Positions 8,290-17,368 are shown, counted from the stretch's first letter. The stretch is 64,000 nt of DNA from Candidatus Methanogranum gryphiswaldense (GCA_019262145.1 CP076745.1:431093-495092); one strand, 5' to 3'. The notes: a model not told the origin generated them from the sequence alone. Program-made: numbers and translations.

Positions 8290-9009
8290 ATGAGAACTAA
8301 ATTAGTCCTGACTCTAGCGGTCCTGTGCCTGATGTCATCGATCATCGTCGTATCTAGCGACAGCATTGCTGTTGCTGACGATAGTGAGGATGACAGCAGT
8401 ATCACGACCATAGAGGCATATGCATCAGAGTTCGTGCTTTCCGATTCTAATAACATCGGATATATGGCAAAATGGGAGATCAGTTTTACTTCTGATTTCT
8501 CTACGATAGAGGATTCCTCTACAGATAATACGTACACATACACATATCCAAATGATACTGGCTATTTCTATGTGAAAGAATACATTTCGACATCCATGAC
8601 ATATGATGAGGAACACACTAAGTCCTCTGTTGTCAAGGTTTTGGTCCTCGGTCCAGCTCCAATAATTACATTGGATACCATGGACGGTAAAACCTCTGAG
8701 ACGATGAAACTTCCATATATAGTTGGAAGTGGCGGTACCGTTTCATTGCCGACCCCAGAACGTGACGGCTATATCTTTGCTGGTTGGTATTACGATGCAT
8801 CGTGTACCCAGAAGTTCGATTCTTCTGTCACCATAGTCTCTGATACAACTCTGTATGCGTCATGGGTACAGTCAACAGACGTCGGTGGCTCTTCTGATCT
8901 TACCAAGACAATAATTCCAATTATAATAATTGTTATTTTGCTTCTGGCATTCATATTATTCTTGTTCTTTAGGAGACGCAAACAAGAGGAAGAGGAGAAA
9001 AAAGATTGA
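8290..9009 (+). CDS. Membrane-anchored surface protein with InlB-type repeat
   Basis: 239 residues. Signal peptide at residues 1-30 (basic start, long hydrophobic core, then an Asp/Ser-rich cleavage region). An extracellular domain follows, with a Listeria-Bacteroides repeat at about residues 130-195 ('YIFAGWYYDASCTQKFD ... TLYASW'), then one TM helix (about 205-227) and a short basic/acidic tail ('RRRKQEEEEKKD'). This is a type I cell-surface anchor. ATG 8290 has a good ribosome-binding site (gaaggag) 8 bp upstream. The small size suggests an adhesin stub or docking partner for its larger secreted neighbours. Ligand unknown. Confidence 0.75.
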   Translation: MRTKLVLTLAVLCLMSSIIVVSSDSIAVADDSEDDSSITTIEAYASEFVLSDSNNIGYMAKWEISFTSDFSTIEDSSTDNTYTYTYPNDTGYFYVKEYISTSMTYDEEHTKSSVVKVLVLGPAPIITLDTMDGKTSETMKLPYIVGSGGTVSLPTPERDGYIFAGWYYDASCTQKFDSSVTIVSDTTLYASWVQSTDVGGSSDLTKTIIPIIIIVILLLAFILFLFFRRRKQEEEEKKD

Positions 9010-9010
9010 G

Positions 9011-9042
9011 GATGTATGCGGACCTTAGGGTTCGCATACATC
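9011..9042 (+). terminator. 14-bp stem-loop with TTAG loop
   Basis: Directly after the stop of the anchored protein: GATGTATGCGGACC pairs with GGTTCGCATACATC (one G-U pair) around a TTAG tetraloop, followed by AAATTATTTG. Probable transcription terminator. Confidence 0.7.
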
Positions 9043-9117
9043 AAATTATTTGAGATTCTGTTAATTATAGTTTAGATTTTTTGCAAAGAAGAGACTATGT
9101 AATAGGGGGTACAAAAG

Positions 9118-11487
9118 ATGAAAAAGAAAGCTTTATTAAAATCAGCTTTAGTGATCTCTGCCCTGATCATGGCTTCTTTGAGTTTGACAGTTGTATACAT
9201 GGACGATGAGGAATATTGTTCTGATGCTGCTGTCGGAGATAGTTTTGGTGTATTGACCTCGGATGGAGTGACCATTAGGTATGTAGTAACTTCCAGTAAT
9301 ACAGTGAAAGTTGGAAATGATAGCTGGAAAGGTGCATTTTATTATTCTTCTGATCGGGGATGGACAGGAAGTGTTACAATACCCGCTACCGTTTCATATG
9401 GTGGTGTAACATATAATGTAACTGAAATAAGTGGAAGTGCATTTCAGAGTACAAGCATAGCTTCATTGATAATAGGGTCTAGTGGCAGTAATGTTAATTT
9501 AAACAATATTGGGTCTTCTTTCTATGGTTGTTCGTTAAAATCACTAACAATATATGGTTCAGTAAATACAATAAGCGGTAATGCATTTCAATCCTGTACT
9601 AATTTATCTTCCATTGATATTACTGGTTCTGTGGGTATTATTGGAGGAGGTGCTTTTTCAGGATGTACTTCTTTAAGCACTCTCACTGTTGGTGGGTCTA
9701 TTACCACAATAAGCGGTAATGCATTTCAAAATAGCAGTTTATCTTCTGTGATGATAACTGGATCTGTTAATACAATATCAAGTGAAGCATTTGGTGGTCT
9801 AACATCTCTTAAGACATTTTATGTTGGAGGAAATGTGACGACTATAGGAAATACTGCCTTTCGTGGTTGTACTGGCTTGCAATCATTTACGGTTAACGGA
9901 ACAGGTACAATCAGTTCGATCGGAAGCAGTGCATTTCAATCTTGTACTTCTTTGAGTACATTCTATGTTGCTGGATCGATAGGGGATATCTATTCCAACG
10001 CTTTTCAATCAACTAGCACCCCATTCACATTTACAGTTTTAGGAAATATTACTACAATAGATTCAAGTGCTTTTTATAGTTCTTCCATTCAATATTTTAC
10101 AGTTGAAGGTACAGTCACTACAATTCAAAACAATGCATTCCAATCCTGTACAAGCTTAGTATCTGTAAATATGGGGTCCATTGGTTCTATAGGAATATGG
10201 GCTTTTGGAGGATCAACATTGACTTACATCACTTTATCAAATACCACTAATGTCGCATCTGATTCGTTTCAAAGTAGTCAATTAACTGAGGTATATATTA
10301 CAGGTGCAGGGACGAGTTCTTCTAGCAGTCTAATAAGTAAATATTTTTCATCTTCAACTTGGTCCATTGGGAATAAAACAGTCAATACATTGATCCTTGA
10401 TGATGTTTCTAACATATCTAGCGTAGGCAATGGTGGAACAGTAGTCTATTATGATAAGTCAAACAACTCTTGTTCAACATATACTTATGTTAATGGTTCT
10501 TGGGTAGTATCCTCGGCCACTACAACAGTAGTTATAGTTTTCGAGCCGCAGTCAGATTCAGTATCCGTATCGTCTACAATAATCTCTTCAGGTTCCACTG
10601 TTACATTTCCGGCCGTCTATAAAGTAGGTTATGAATTGATAGGTTGGTTCTCTCTGCCTTCAGGAGGTGTTCAATATACAGAATCTACGGTTTTCACAAC
10701 GAATACTGTCATCTATGCACATTGGAGGTCTACAACTACAATCTATTATGATGTCACATACGATGTCAATGGAGGGTCGGTCGCCGCTCCCACTCAGGAA
10801 GCTGTTGCCGAAGGTTCCACGTTCACAGTTGCTTCATATTCGGGAACCAAGGCAGGATACATATTCTCAGGATGGTCCAATGGTACGAGCATATATCTTG
10901 TTGGCTCCACTTATACCATGGGGACATCCGATGTCATCCTTGTAGCAGTGTGGACGGTTGTGACATATACGGTCACATACGATGTCAATGGAGGATCTGA
11001 AGCCGCTCCTATCCAATCTGCCGTATCCGAAGGTTCCACGTTCACAGTTGCTTCATATTCGGGAATTAAGGTTGGATATACGCTTATTGGATGGAATGAT
11101 GGTACAAACACGTACTCTGTAAACTCTACTTACACAATGGGAACATCCAATGTGATATTGACTGCAGTTTGGTTCGATGAGTTGAAATTCGTAATTCCGG
11201 TCTGTACAACTGTGGATGAGGCCTACGAGGCTGATAATTACGTCGTGAATATTTCTACAGGTGTCAGTGATATGTATATTTCATATAGCAACACCTATGG
11301 TGCCAATATAGATGTGGCATATAGTGATGGAGTCATATCTTTGACGATCAACGATCATTCTGTGAGTGGTTCTTTACCCGTATATATCGTTCTTTCTAAT
11401 TCTGATGGTACGATAATTGTAGATTATTACATACAAATTAATGTATTATCAGATTCTTACTTTATAGTACCTGAATTAATTAATTGA
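9118..11487 (+). CDS. BspA-type leucine-rich repeat surface protein with InlB repeats
   Basis: 789 residues, secreted (signal peptide at residues 1-34, KKK n-region). Residues about 75-430 are BspA-like LRR_5 units with the recurring pattern 'I.G.AFQ.CTSLSS..I.GSV.TI'. Then come three Listeria-Bacteroides/InlB modules (about 470-700; 'YELIGWF', 'YIFSGWSNG', 'YTLIGWNDG'). The last two share long identical DNA blocks about 220 bp apart (10756-10870 and 10975-11090), a recent duplication. There is no TM anchor; the C-terminus is 'SYFIVPELIN'. BspA-type proteins of gut microbes bind host or bacterial surfaces; an adhesin role here is inferred. The ribosome-binding site agggggt precedes ATG 9118. 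Confidence 0.78.
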   Translation: MKKKALLKSALVISALIMASLSLTVVYMDDEEYCSDAAVGDSFGVLTSDGVTIRYVVTSSNTVKVGNDSWKGAFYYSSDRGWTGSVTIPATVSYGGVTYNVTEISGSAFQSTSIASLIIGSSGSNVNLNNIGSSFYGCSLKSLTIYGSVNTISGNAFQSCTNLSSIDITGSVGIIGGGAFSGCTSLSTLTVGGSITTISGNAFQNSSLSSVMITGSVNTISSEAFGGLTSLKTFYVGGNVTTIGNTAFRGCTGLQSFTVNGTGTISSIGSSAFQSCTSLSTFYVAGSIGDIYSNAFQSTSTPFTFTVLGNITTIDSSAFYSSSIQYFTVEGTVTTIQNNAFQSCTSLVSVNMGSIGSIGIWAFGGSTLTYITLSNTTNVASDSFQSSQLTEVYITGAGTSSSSSLISKYFSSSTWSIGNKTVNTLILDDVSNISSVGNGGTVVYYDKSNNSCSTYTYVNGSWVVSSATTTVVIVFEPQSDSVSVSSTIISSGSTVTFPAVYKVGYELIGWFSLPSGGVQYTESTVFTTNTVIYAHWRSTTTIYYDVTYDVNGGSVAAPTQEAVAEGSTFTVASYSGTKAGYIFSGWSNGTSIYLVGSTYTMGTSDVILVAVWTVVTYTVTYDVNGGSEAAPIQSAVSEGSTFTVASYSGIKVGYTLIGWNDGTNTYSVNSTYTMGTSNVILTAVWFDELKFVIPVCTTVDEAYEADNYVVNISTGVSDMYISYSNTYGANIDVAYSDGVISLTINDHSVSGSLPVYIVLSNSDGTIIVDYYIQINVLSDSYFIVPELIN

Positions 11488-11514
11488 AATCATATATTAT
11501 CGATTCATCATAAA

Positions 11515-11578
11515 TTTAGGTATACCAAAATTATATATACTTTTTAGGCATTCCTAAATCTAGGTCTGGTAAACCTAG
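11515..11578 (+). promoter_or_regulatory. Promoter with three TAGG/CCTA-type palindromes (DtxR-like box)
   Basis: The TATA element ttatatatac (11531-11540) is bracketed by three inverted repeats: TTTAGGTATACCAAA (11515-11529), TTTAGG-CATT-CCTAAA (11543-11558) and CTAGGT-N7-ACCTAG (11560-11578). The last has the TAGGT-N7-ACCTA geometry of DtxR/IdeR operators and sits on the predicted transcription start (about 11561). This suggests iron- or manganese-responsive repression of the DUF3793 gene. The regulator itself is not in this window. Confidence 0.55.
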
Positions 11579-11589
11579 GGACGATCACA

Positions 11590-12132
11590 ATGTTGGAGGA
11601 ATATCTGATGAAGCATGCGGCACCGACCCTCGCGGGGGTCAAATGCGGCAGTCTTTTTAGGATGGTCCTCGACCTCGATGCCTTACACCAACAAATGTCA
11701 AGAATGAACTCCGTATTGAATCACCACGGCGTTAGGGTCATCGTCCTTCGGTCATCGGGCAGGGAACACTTGGTCTATGCATTTAGACCGAGTATGATCA
11801 GTGACATCCTGTCCGATGACCGTATTTTCTCTTTCTTATCCGAGAGAGGATATGTCGTCAGTAAGGTCAATCATCTGATCAAATCCTTGAAGGTCAAAAT
11901 GCAGGGGATACATGGCTTTGTTCACGAGGTCGGCATTTTCCTCGGATATCCGTTGGAGGATGTCATTGGATTCATGGAGAATAAAGGTCTCTGCTACAAG
12001 TGCTCTGGATGCTGGAAGGTGTACGGTGATGCCTGTGAGGCACAGAAGATGTTCGGCAAGATAAGAGAATGCAGGAACCTGTATACGAAGGGCTACATAA
12101 GCGGTATACCGATAACCGAATTGGTCGCATGA
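11590..12132 (+). CDS. DUF3793 family protein
   Basis: 180 residues, soluble. The family is recognised from 'HAAPTLAGVKCGSLF' at residues 9-23, 'LVYAFRP', 'VHEVGIFLGYPLEDVIGFMENKG' near residue 110 onward, and a C-terminal cysteine group ('CYKCSGCWKVYGDAC'). DUF3793 has no established function; the conserved HE-x-G-x-F-L-GYP segment and cysteines suggest metal or cofactor binding. The promoter carries DtxR-like boxes, pointing to regulation by iron or a related metal. In anaerobes the family is often found near flavodoxin or iron-uptake genes (from memory, not checked here). Confidence 0.8.
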   Translation: MLEEYLMKHAAPTLAGVKCGSLFRMVLDLDALHQQMSRMNSVLNHHGVRVIVLRSSGREHLVYAFRPSMISDILSDDRIFSFLSERGYVVSKVNHLIKSLKVKMQGIHGFVHEVGIFLGYPLEDVIGFMENKGLCYKCSGCWKVYGDACEAQKMFGKIRECRNLYTKGYISGIPITELVA

Positions 12133-12249
12133 TCATCTGATCGATGATCGAACCGTATGAGTATCTGATGTGCCAGTATACTTGGTGAAACTCAATCGTT
12201 TTTATACAGATAAAACCATACAAGAACGCCGGATTTCGGAGGTTCAGAT

Positions 12250-12570
12250 ATGGCGAAGGAGTGCACGGTCAGAGTGGATGCAGGTGTTTGCAAGATGGTC
12301 ACGACCATTCACGCTAAGGAGAATGAAATGGGCATGATCGAATTGGACATTCAGAGTGATTGTCCAAATGTACTCAAGATGTCATGGATAGTTGAGCCCG
12401 TATCTCCATGGACGGAGGTCGAGGCGGCAATGAACGAGACCGAGGTCTACAAGTGGGCCAGTGATAGACTTCCACATGCAGCGTGTCCAGTTCCATGTGC
12501 TATGATAAAAGCAATCGAGGTCGCAGGGGACCTTGGTCTGAAAAGGAATGTCACGATCGAGATCTTGTGA
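12250..12570 (+). CDS. Small four-cysteine protein (DUF6951-like)
   Basis: 106 residues, soluble. Conserved-looking blocks are 'VDAGVCKMVTTI' (C14), 'SDCPNV' (C38) and 'LPHAACPVPCAMIKAIEVA' (C79, C83). Four well-placed cysteines suggest metal or iron-sulfur binding. I believe this belongs to a small uncharacterised family of methanogens and anaerobes annotated DUF6951, but I cannot verify the accession. A TATA box lies at about 12196-12204 and a strong GGAGGT site just before ATG 12250. No functional link to neighbours is clear. Confidence 0.65.
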   Translation: MAKECTVRVDAGVCKMVTTIHAKENEMGMIELDIQSDCPNVLKMSWIVEPVSPWTEVEAAMNETEVYKWASDRLPHAACPVPCAMIKAIEVAGDLGLKRNVTIEIL

Positions 12571-12649
12571 TCTGTAGAGACATTGAATTTTTACTGATAT
12601 TTCGAATTCGGCATTCACGGTTTATTTTTCATCTGTCAGGCATCCCATC

Positions 12650-12679
12650 TTTATAATCCGAGAGCGATTACGAGTTCCA
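12650..12679 (+). promoter_or_regulatory. TATA box for a leaderless transcript
   Basis: TTTATAAT at 12650-12657 is centred about 26 bp before ATG 12679 and no Shine-Dalgarno lies between, so transcription and translation probably start together. Confidence 0.45.
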
Positions 12680-12999
12680 TGAGGCCAGAAGCGGTGGTCG
12701 AGGACATTCCGGAGTTCGAGACCGAGGTCATCGGAATAACATGCGTGAACGGTGTACCTTCAGGCATAATCTTCTTTCATGAAGGTATGATGCTGGGCGC
12801 GGATTTCACAGAAGAACAGGTGCATGCGACGCCTACGATAGGGAATTATAAGAACCGTCCAGTAACAACGATAAATGCACCGGAAGGAATGTCAGCTGTC
12901 GTGAAGGGAAAAAAATTGACACGCAATTATTCAAAGGATTTTCGTATGGTCAGGCAGACCACGACCTCTTTCGAGGTCGTGAGTCTTCGCCGTCATTAA
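12679..12999 (+). CDS. Hypothetical 106-residue protein
   Basis: Family not recognised. The sequence is soluble with mixed alpha/beta character; no cysteine cluster, signal or TM segment. The leaderless promoter supports ATG 12679. The 3' end converges on cobT: its TAA and the cobT stop overlap in the sequence TTAA at 12996-12999. A perfect 9-bp stem with a TTTC loop (12960-12981) lies inside the last codons and may help end transcripts from either side. Confidence 0.55.
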   Translation: MRPEAVVEDIPEFETEVIGITCVNGVPSGIIFFHEGMMLGADFTEEQVHATPTIGNYKNRPVTTINAPEGMSAVVKGKKLTRNYSKDFRMVRQTTTSFEVVSLRRH

Positions 13000-14108
13000 T
13001 CGAAGTTCATAATCTTCTTGTAGATCTCATGCACCTTGGCAAGCAGGTCATCACAGGTTAGTTCTCCTGAGCTTTGTATTATCGCCGCAACGGATGATCC
13101 GCCGCAACCTACTCCTTCCTTGATGTATCCCCATTCATAAGCTTGAAGGCCTTCGTACGGGCTCGATGAGTAATCCATGTTGACATAGACGATCGGAACA
13201 TTGGGTGATATCGAGTCCATGATCCTTGCATTTGAGGAATTGGGGTCGTTCATCAGCCATCTTGTTGTTCCTTGGAATATATTCCCTACGATAGAAGGTT
13301 CCAATTCTATGGCTGCAGCGATCACCGCTGTGAGCTGTGTTCCACCGCCTACGATAACAGGCACATGTTTGGCAGCTCCGATGAGTATTCCTACATTGGC
13401 GGGCATCATCGGGTCACCGACACATTCGATGGCTTTCAGCGGGTCGTGTTTCAGATCGCCTATTTTTATAGAGGCTGCTTTTAGAGCATCATTTACGGTC
13501 TTGGATTTGAGTTCTTTGGGGTTCTTTGGGGAACTGCTGCTTACGAGGTTCTCTTTTATGATGCCCATGGCCATCATAACGGCCAATGCTGTTGTCGTAC
13601 CGCCTGCGCAGCTTTCGCTTATCACAACGTAATCGTAACTCTTTGCGAGAAGCTCTCCGAATACTATTCCCATCTCGTATTCTTTTTTGACGTTCTTCAC
13701 AGACTTGCCGGTGGTAATCTTCTCTCCGCATTCTCCGCCCATATTAATGTAAGGCACGTTAGGTGGGATCTTGCATCCGCCGTTGACTATCAGGTACGGC
13801 ATCTTAGATAGTTCTAATGCGGCCTGTGTCAGAGTTGCCGGGGTCGGAATGCCTCCTGGATTGATCGGTATTCCCTTCATGCAGACCGTTTTTCCTAAAA
13901 CGAGAAGTTCCGCATCTGCAGCGGGAGTGAACATTGTCAGTTCAGGGGTGTCCCCTGCATCTGATATGCCTGGTATGGTGGAGGTCAGTGTATTGGCTAC
14001 TGTGCATGTGAAAATGCCTTTTTTCCCCCAAATACGTGACAGGATTTCCTTGGCGATCTTATCGTTCCCGTATATGCTCAGTGACGGGGGCAGTTCGAAT
14101 TTTGTCAT
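12996..14108 (-). CDS. cobT: Archaeal CobT-type phosphoribosyltransferase (UPF0284)
   Basis: 370 residues. Matches the archaeal nicotinate-nucleotide-dependent phosphoribosyltransferase family that activates the lower-ligand base for the corrinoid nucleotide loop. The glycine-rich 'ESCAGGTTTALAVMMAMG' at residues 165-182 and 'VGGGTQLTAVIAAAIE' in the C-half are family landmarks; length is normal. It is last in the minus-strand run hypF - ApgM-like - cobT. The ribosome-binding site ggtga precedes its start, 12 bp after the ApgM-like gene. It acts in late corrinoid assembly, whereas the ring-building genes lie 11-44 kb away on the other side of the F430 operon. Confidence 0.82.
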   Translation of the reverse strand: MTKFELPPSLSIYGNDKIAKEILSRIWGKKGIFTCTVANTLTSTIPGISDAGDTPELTMFTPAADAELLVLGKTVCMKGIPINPGGIPTPATLTQAALELSKMPYLIVNGGCKIPPNVPYINMGGECGEKITTGKSVKNVKKEYEMGIVFGELLAKSYDYVVISESCAGGTTTALAVMMAMGIIKENLVSSSSPKNPKELKSKTVNDALKAASIKIGDLKHDPLKAIECVGDPMMPANVGILIGAAKHVPVIVGGGTQLTAVIAAAIELEPSIVGNIFQGTTRWLMNDPNSSNARIMDSISPNVPIVYVNMDYSSSPYEGLQAYEWGYIKEGVGCGGSSVAAIIQSSGELTCDDLLAKVHEIYKKIMNFD

Positions 14109-14120
14109 TTGTTCACCGCT

Positions 14121-15113
14121 TCAATTCCTCATGATGGTCGGTATGATATCTTTCAGAACGGATACCTCTCCAGCTTTCATGGGAGTTCTTATGTTTGTCC
14201 ATAACGGAACGTTCATTAATATGTGTTCGCCAGAGACGCATGATGTGCCGTGGTCCACGAAATAAACTATGCGTTCCGTATCGGAGAAATATCTCTCCAT
14301 GAGGCCGTCTATCTTCTCTAGGACCTTTATTTTCTTCATATGGTCCTTTTCATGACTGTATTCGTCGACCTCATCGAAATGAAGGAAGACATTTCCTTTT
14401 TTCAGCGCATCAACGGCTTCGGGCAATCTAGGTTCGATGTTCCTGTGCATTTTTATCTCATATCCGAGAGATGCGGCTACACCTAACGCGGTGGGGCTGC
14501 TTGATACTGCGGTCATCTGTTTTATGTAAGGCGGATATTGCCTTCCCAATCTTCCGCATCCCCAAGGATAGTCGGTTATTCCGATCTCATCCTGGACGCT
14601 CAATATGAGGTCTCCCAAAGGACCGGGTATTTCGTAGTAGGGGGAATTCCTCGGAGGCGATTGGAGGTCAGGAAGTTCATGATCGTAGTCCATGGTCAGT
14701 ACTGCTCTTCCGTTGGTGAAGAATTTGATCTCAGGATTGAATTCCTTTAACATATTCAGATGCCTGGATATGTGTTCCACAAGATCCTTTTCATATTTGT
14801 CCCCTTCATAGGACCATAATACGGTGTCTCCCTCTATTCTAGCCGGACTGAGACGGAATGCCATGCGGTTATTTTTCATGTTGAGGCCTAAACCCTGCGC
14901 CTCAAGTGCCGCTCTTGAGTTCTCAGGTGGATGTCCGGTGAAGAATTCGTTCAGGAATAGTTGTGTGTATCCTCTTCCTGTGGTTGTGAGTTTGAGGTCT
15001 GCTTTTGAGTACATGAATGGCATTTCGGCCACCTCGTATGGTTTTTTACCGTTCAATGCGGGATTGGGATCATCCTCCATCCCATCTAGAAGTACGAATA
15101 ATGTGTTCTTCAT
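14121..15113 (-). CDS. ApgM-like alkaline phosphatase superfamily protein
   Basis: 330 residues, related to cofactor-independent phosphoglycerate mutase of archaeal type (ApgM, usually about 400 residues) but shorter. The metal site is visible as 'LLDGM' near the N-terminus, 'HFDEVDEYSHEKD', and 'VDHGTSCVSGEHILMNVP' near residue 285; the nucleophile region is 'GHPPENSRAALEAQGLGL'. Glycolytic mutase is possible. However, its start overlaps the hypF stop by 4 bp and it runs into cobT 12 bp later, so a phosphatase in nucleotide-loop assembly (removing the 5'-phosphate of an alpha-riboside) is a plausible alternative. The choice cannot be made from sequence alone. Confidence 0.65.
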   Translation of the reverse strand: MKNTLFVLLDGMEDDPNPALNGKKPYEVAEMPFMYSKADLKLTTTGRGYTQLFLNEFFTGHPPENSRAALEAQGLGLNMKNNRMAFRLSPARIEGDTVLWSYEGDKYEKDLVEHISRHLNMLKEFNPEIKFFTNGRAVLTMDYDHELPDLQSPPRNSPYYEIPGPLGDLILSVQDEIGITDYPWGCGRLGRQYPPYIKQMTAVSSSPTALGVAASLGYEIKMHRNIEPRLPEAVDALKKGNVFLHFDEVDEYSHEKDHMKKIKVLEKIDGLMERYFSDTERIVYFVDHGTSCVSGEHILMNVPLWTNIRTPMKAGEVSVLKDIIPTIMRN

Positions 15114-17278
15114 TCTACCATCTTCAATGCTATTGCGGCCTGACCGGTCGATATGCCACCGTCACCGTTGGGGACGGAGTTATGGAATATCGGTTCGTGT
15201 CCTTTTTTCTTTACCATGTCGGAGAACATCCTGCAGATCGGTTCGTCATAGGATACCCCGCCGGTAAGGCCAATATTATCAATATTTTCTGATTCAGCGT
15301 ATCGGATCGCATTATCGACCAATTCGTTCATGATGTTGTATACAACAGAGTATGCGATATCGGCTGGACGTTGGCTTTTTTTGATATTTGCGAAAAGATG
15401 TGCCGTTCTAATGACACCGTTATCGGTATTTGTTTCGAAACCCTCTATGAGTTCACCATTTGCGATGTATTTTTCAAGTCTCATGGCAGGTTCTCCGTCA
15501 TAAGTCCTTTCTTTGCATATGTCGAGGGAGTATGCCAGTGCATCCAGTATCCTTCCCATGGATGAGGTCTTTACGCTTTTGTCCATGATCTTTTCTAGAA
15601 CCGCAGAATCTGATTCGTTGAATGAATTGTTCTCGACACCATTCATCGAATCAATTGCGAATCTTATTCTTCTGAGGTCATAGAGTGCTTTCTCCGACCC
15701 GAGCAGAGGTATGTATTCTAGATGTGCCAGTCTTTTGTATTTTTCAAGATCTGCGTAAAGTACCTCTCCTCCCCATGCCTGTCCGTCATCACCGTGGCCA
15801 GTACCGTCCAGGGTAAGGAATACTCCGCGATCAATCTGTTTCTCCGCTATCAGAGATGCCGCATGCGCCCAGTGATGTTGTACTTCGATCAATTTTGCAT
15901 TGTATTCGGTCGCGAAGGTCTTTGCCAATCCACGGTTCACATATCCAGGATGCAGATCCATGGCCACTACCTGTGGTACACAGTTGGTTAGCGAAACATT
16001 GAACCTTATTGCCGATTCCAGATATTCCAGCACGCCGATGTTCTCTCCATTGCCAACATATTGTGTGGGATAGACCCTTCCTTTTTTGGCTACGGCACCG
16101 GCAAGATTCTCTTGTGCCCCTACTGCGATGACGGAACCTTTGAAATTCGTCTCCAGGAACGATGGTATGCTGCCTCTGGATTTTCTTATGAAGGACCTGT
16201 TGTCATCGTATAAGCGGAGAACACTGTCATCTGCTCTGTTGAGGATGGCCTGGTCGTGAAGAAGGTACATGTCCGCTCCGAGCCTCAGTGCTTCGCTGTC
16301 ACTTGTTATCATTGGTTCACCCGGAGCGTTTGCAGATGTCATTATGAGGGCATCGGCTTGAAGATATTCGAAAAGAAGATGCTGCATTCCGGTGTAAGGA
16401 AGGAATATCCCGATATTATCCAATCCCGGGCTTATCTGTTCAGTCAATTTGGTGCATTTTTTCTTTACCAGAACAATTGGTCTGTGGGGTGATTGTAGTT
16501 CTCTTCTTTCATTATCCGTGAGCGTGGCGTATCTCTTGGTCGATTCTATGTCGCGGACCATTATGGCGAATGGTTTGTATTTTCTTCCGTACCATTCCCT
16601 TATTTCCTTTATGTTGTCCAGGATGCAGCATATGTGCATGCCTCCCCAGCTTTTCGCAATACCGATCATACCGGTATCCAGATTGTTGGCGAACTTCCTT
16701 ATCGGGTCACCTTTAAGGGGATTTCCATATCTGTCTACAAGATAGTATCTGGGGCCGCAGACCGGACAGCATATTGTCTGATGATGTAGCCTTCTGTCAA
16801 CAGGATCTGAGAATTCTTGGCTGCAGTGTGGACACATGGGGAAGTTTCTCATCACTGTCTGTTCTCTGTCGTAAGGGAGACCAGATAATAACGTGAAACG
16901 TGGGCCGCAATTGGGGCAGGATATGAATGCGTAACTGCTGCGTCTTCCAGCACCTTTCATTTCTTTGAGGCATTTCAAACAAATGGCCGTGTCCGTCGGG
17001 ATGGAGAAACTATCGGATTCGGATGTGGAATCTAGGATCTTGAATCCGTTGTATTTACTGTCTAGTTCAGAATCAATTTTTTCAATGGATTCAATGCAGG
17101 CTAAAGGAGGTCTGTTAATATCAAAATTTTTGAGGAAAAGTTCACCGTCATCAATGTCGACAATCACATCAGAACCGTTGTTCCAGACTGCACCGCGTAA
17201 TCCTAAAGATGTTGCTACGCGGTATACAGAAGGTCTGAATCCCACCCCTTGGACGGTTCCTTTGAATATTATCCTCAT
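15110..17278 (-). CDS. hypF: [NiFe]-hydrogenase maturation carbamoyltransferase HypF
   Basis: 722 residues. HypF makes the thiocyanate group that becomes the CN ligands of [NiFe]-hydrogenase, using carbamoyl phosphate. Domain order is complete: an acylphosphatase-like N-terminus ('GTVQGVGFRPSVYRVA'), paired zinc fingers ('CLKCLKEM ... CPNCGPRF', 'CPHCSQEF ... CPVCGPRY'), a YrdC-like domain ('LTSANAPGEP' region seen as 'IMTSANAPGEPM'), and a Kae1-like domain with 'VQHHWAHAASLIAE'. ATG 17278 begins at the conserved 'MRIIFKGTVQGVGF'; a start 21 bp upstream is possible. Its presence implies [NiFe]-hydrogenases in this methanogen, matching the nickel theme of the region. Confidence 0.93.
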   Translation of the reverse strand: MRIIFKGTVQGVGFRPSVYRVATSLGLRGAVWNNGSDVIVDIDDGELFLKNFDINRPPLACIESIEKIDSELDSKYNGFKILDSTSESDSFSIPTDTAICLKCLKEMKGAGRRSSYAFISCPNCGPRFTLLSGLPYDREQTVMRNFPMCPHCSQEFSDPVDRRLHHQTICCPVCGPRYYLVDRYGNPLKGDPIRKFANNLDTGMIGIAKSWGGMHICCILDNIKEIREWYGRKYKPFAIMVRDIESTKRYATLTDNERRELQSPHRPIVLVKKKCTKLTEQISPGLDNIGIFLPYTGMQHLLFEYLQADALIMTSANAPGEPMITSDSEALRLGADMYLLHDQAILNRADDSVLRLYDDNRSFIRKSRGSIPSFLETNFKGSVIAVGAQENLAGAVAKKGRVYPTQYVGNGENIGVLEYLESAIRFNVSLTNCVPQVVAMDLHPGYVNRGLAKTFATEYNAKLIEVQHHWAHAASLIAEKQIDRGVFLTLDGTGHGDDGQAWGGEVLYADLEKYKRLAHLEYIPLLGSEKALYDLRRIRFAIDSMNGVENNSFNESDSAVLEKIMDKSVKTSSMGRILDALAYSLDICKERTYDGEPAMRLEKYIANGELIEGFETNTDNGVIRTAHLFANIKKSQRPADIAYSVVYNIMNELVDNAIRYAESENIDNIGLTGGVSYDEPICRMFSDMVKKKGHEPIFHNSVPNGDGGISTGQAAIALKMVE

Positions 17279-17368
17279 GCACTGGTGGATAGCGTCCACT
17301 AAAGATTAATAGTTTCAGGAAAATAAAAATGAAGGTTAAGGGCCCAGTGGCAATCTGGGTTATTGTTT

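Noticed and set aside
12960-12981. Perfect CACGACCTC-TTTC-GAGGTCGTG stem as a stand-alone terminator
   Set aside because: It lies inside the last codons of the 12679-12999 gene and has no T run on either strand; listed only as a note in that gene's entry.
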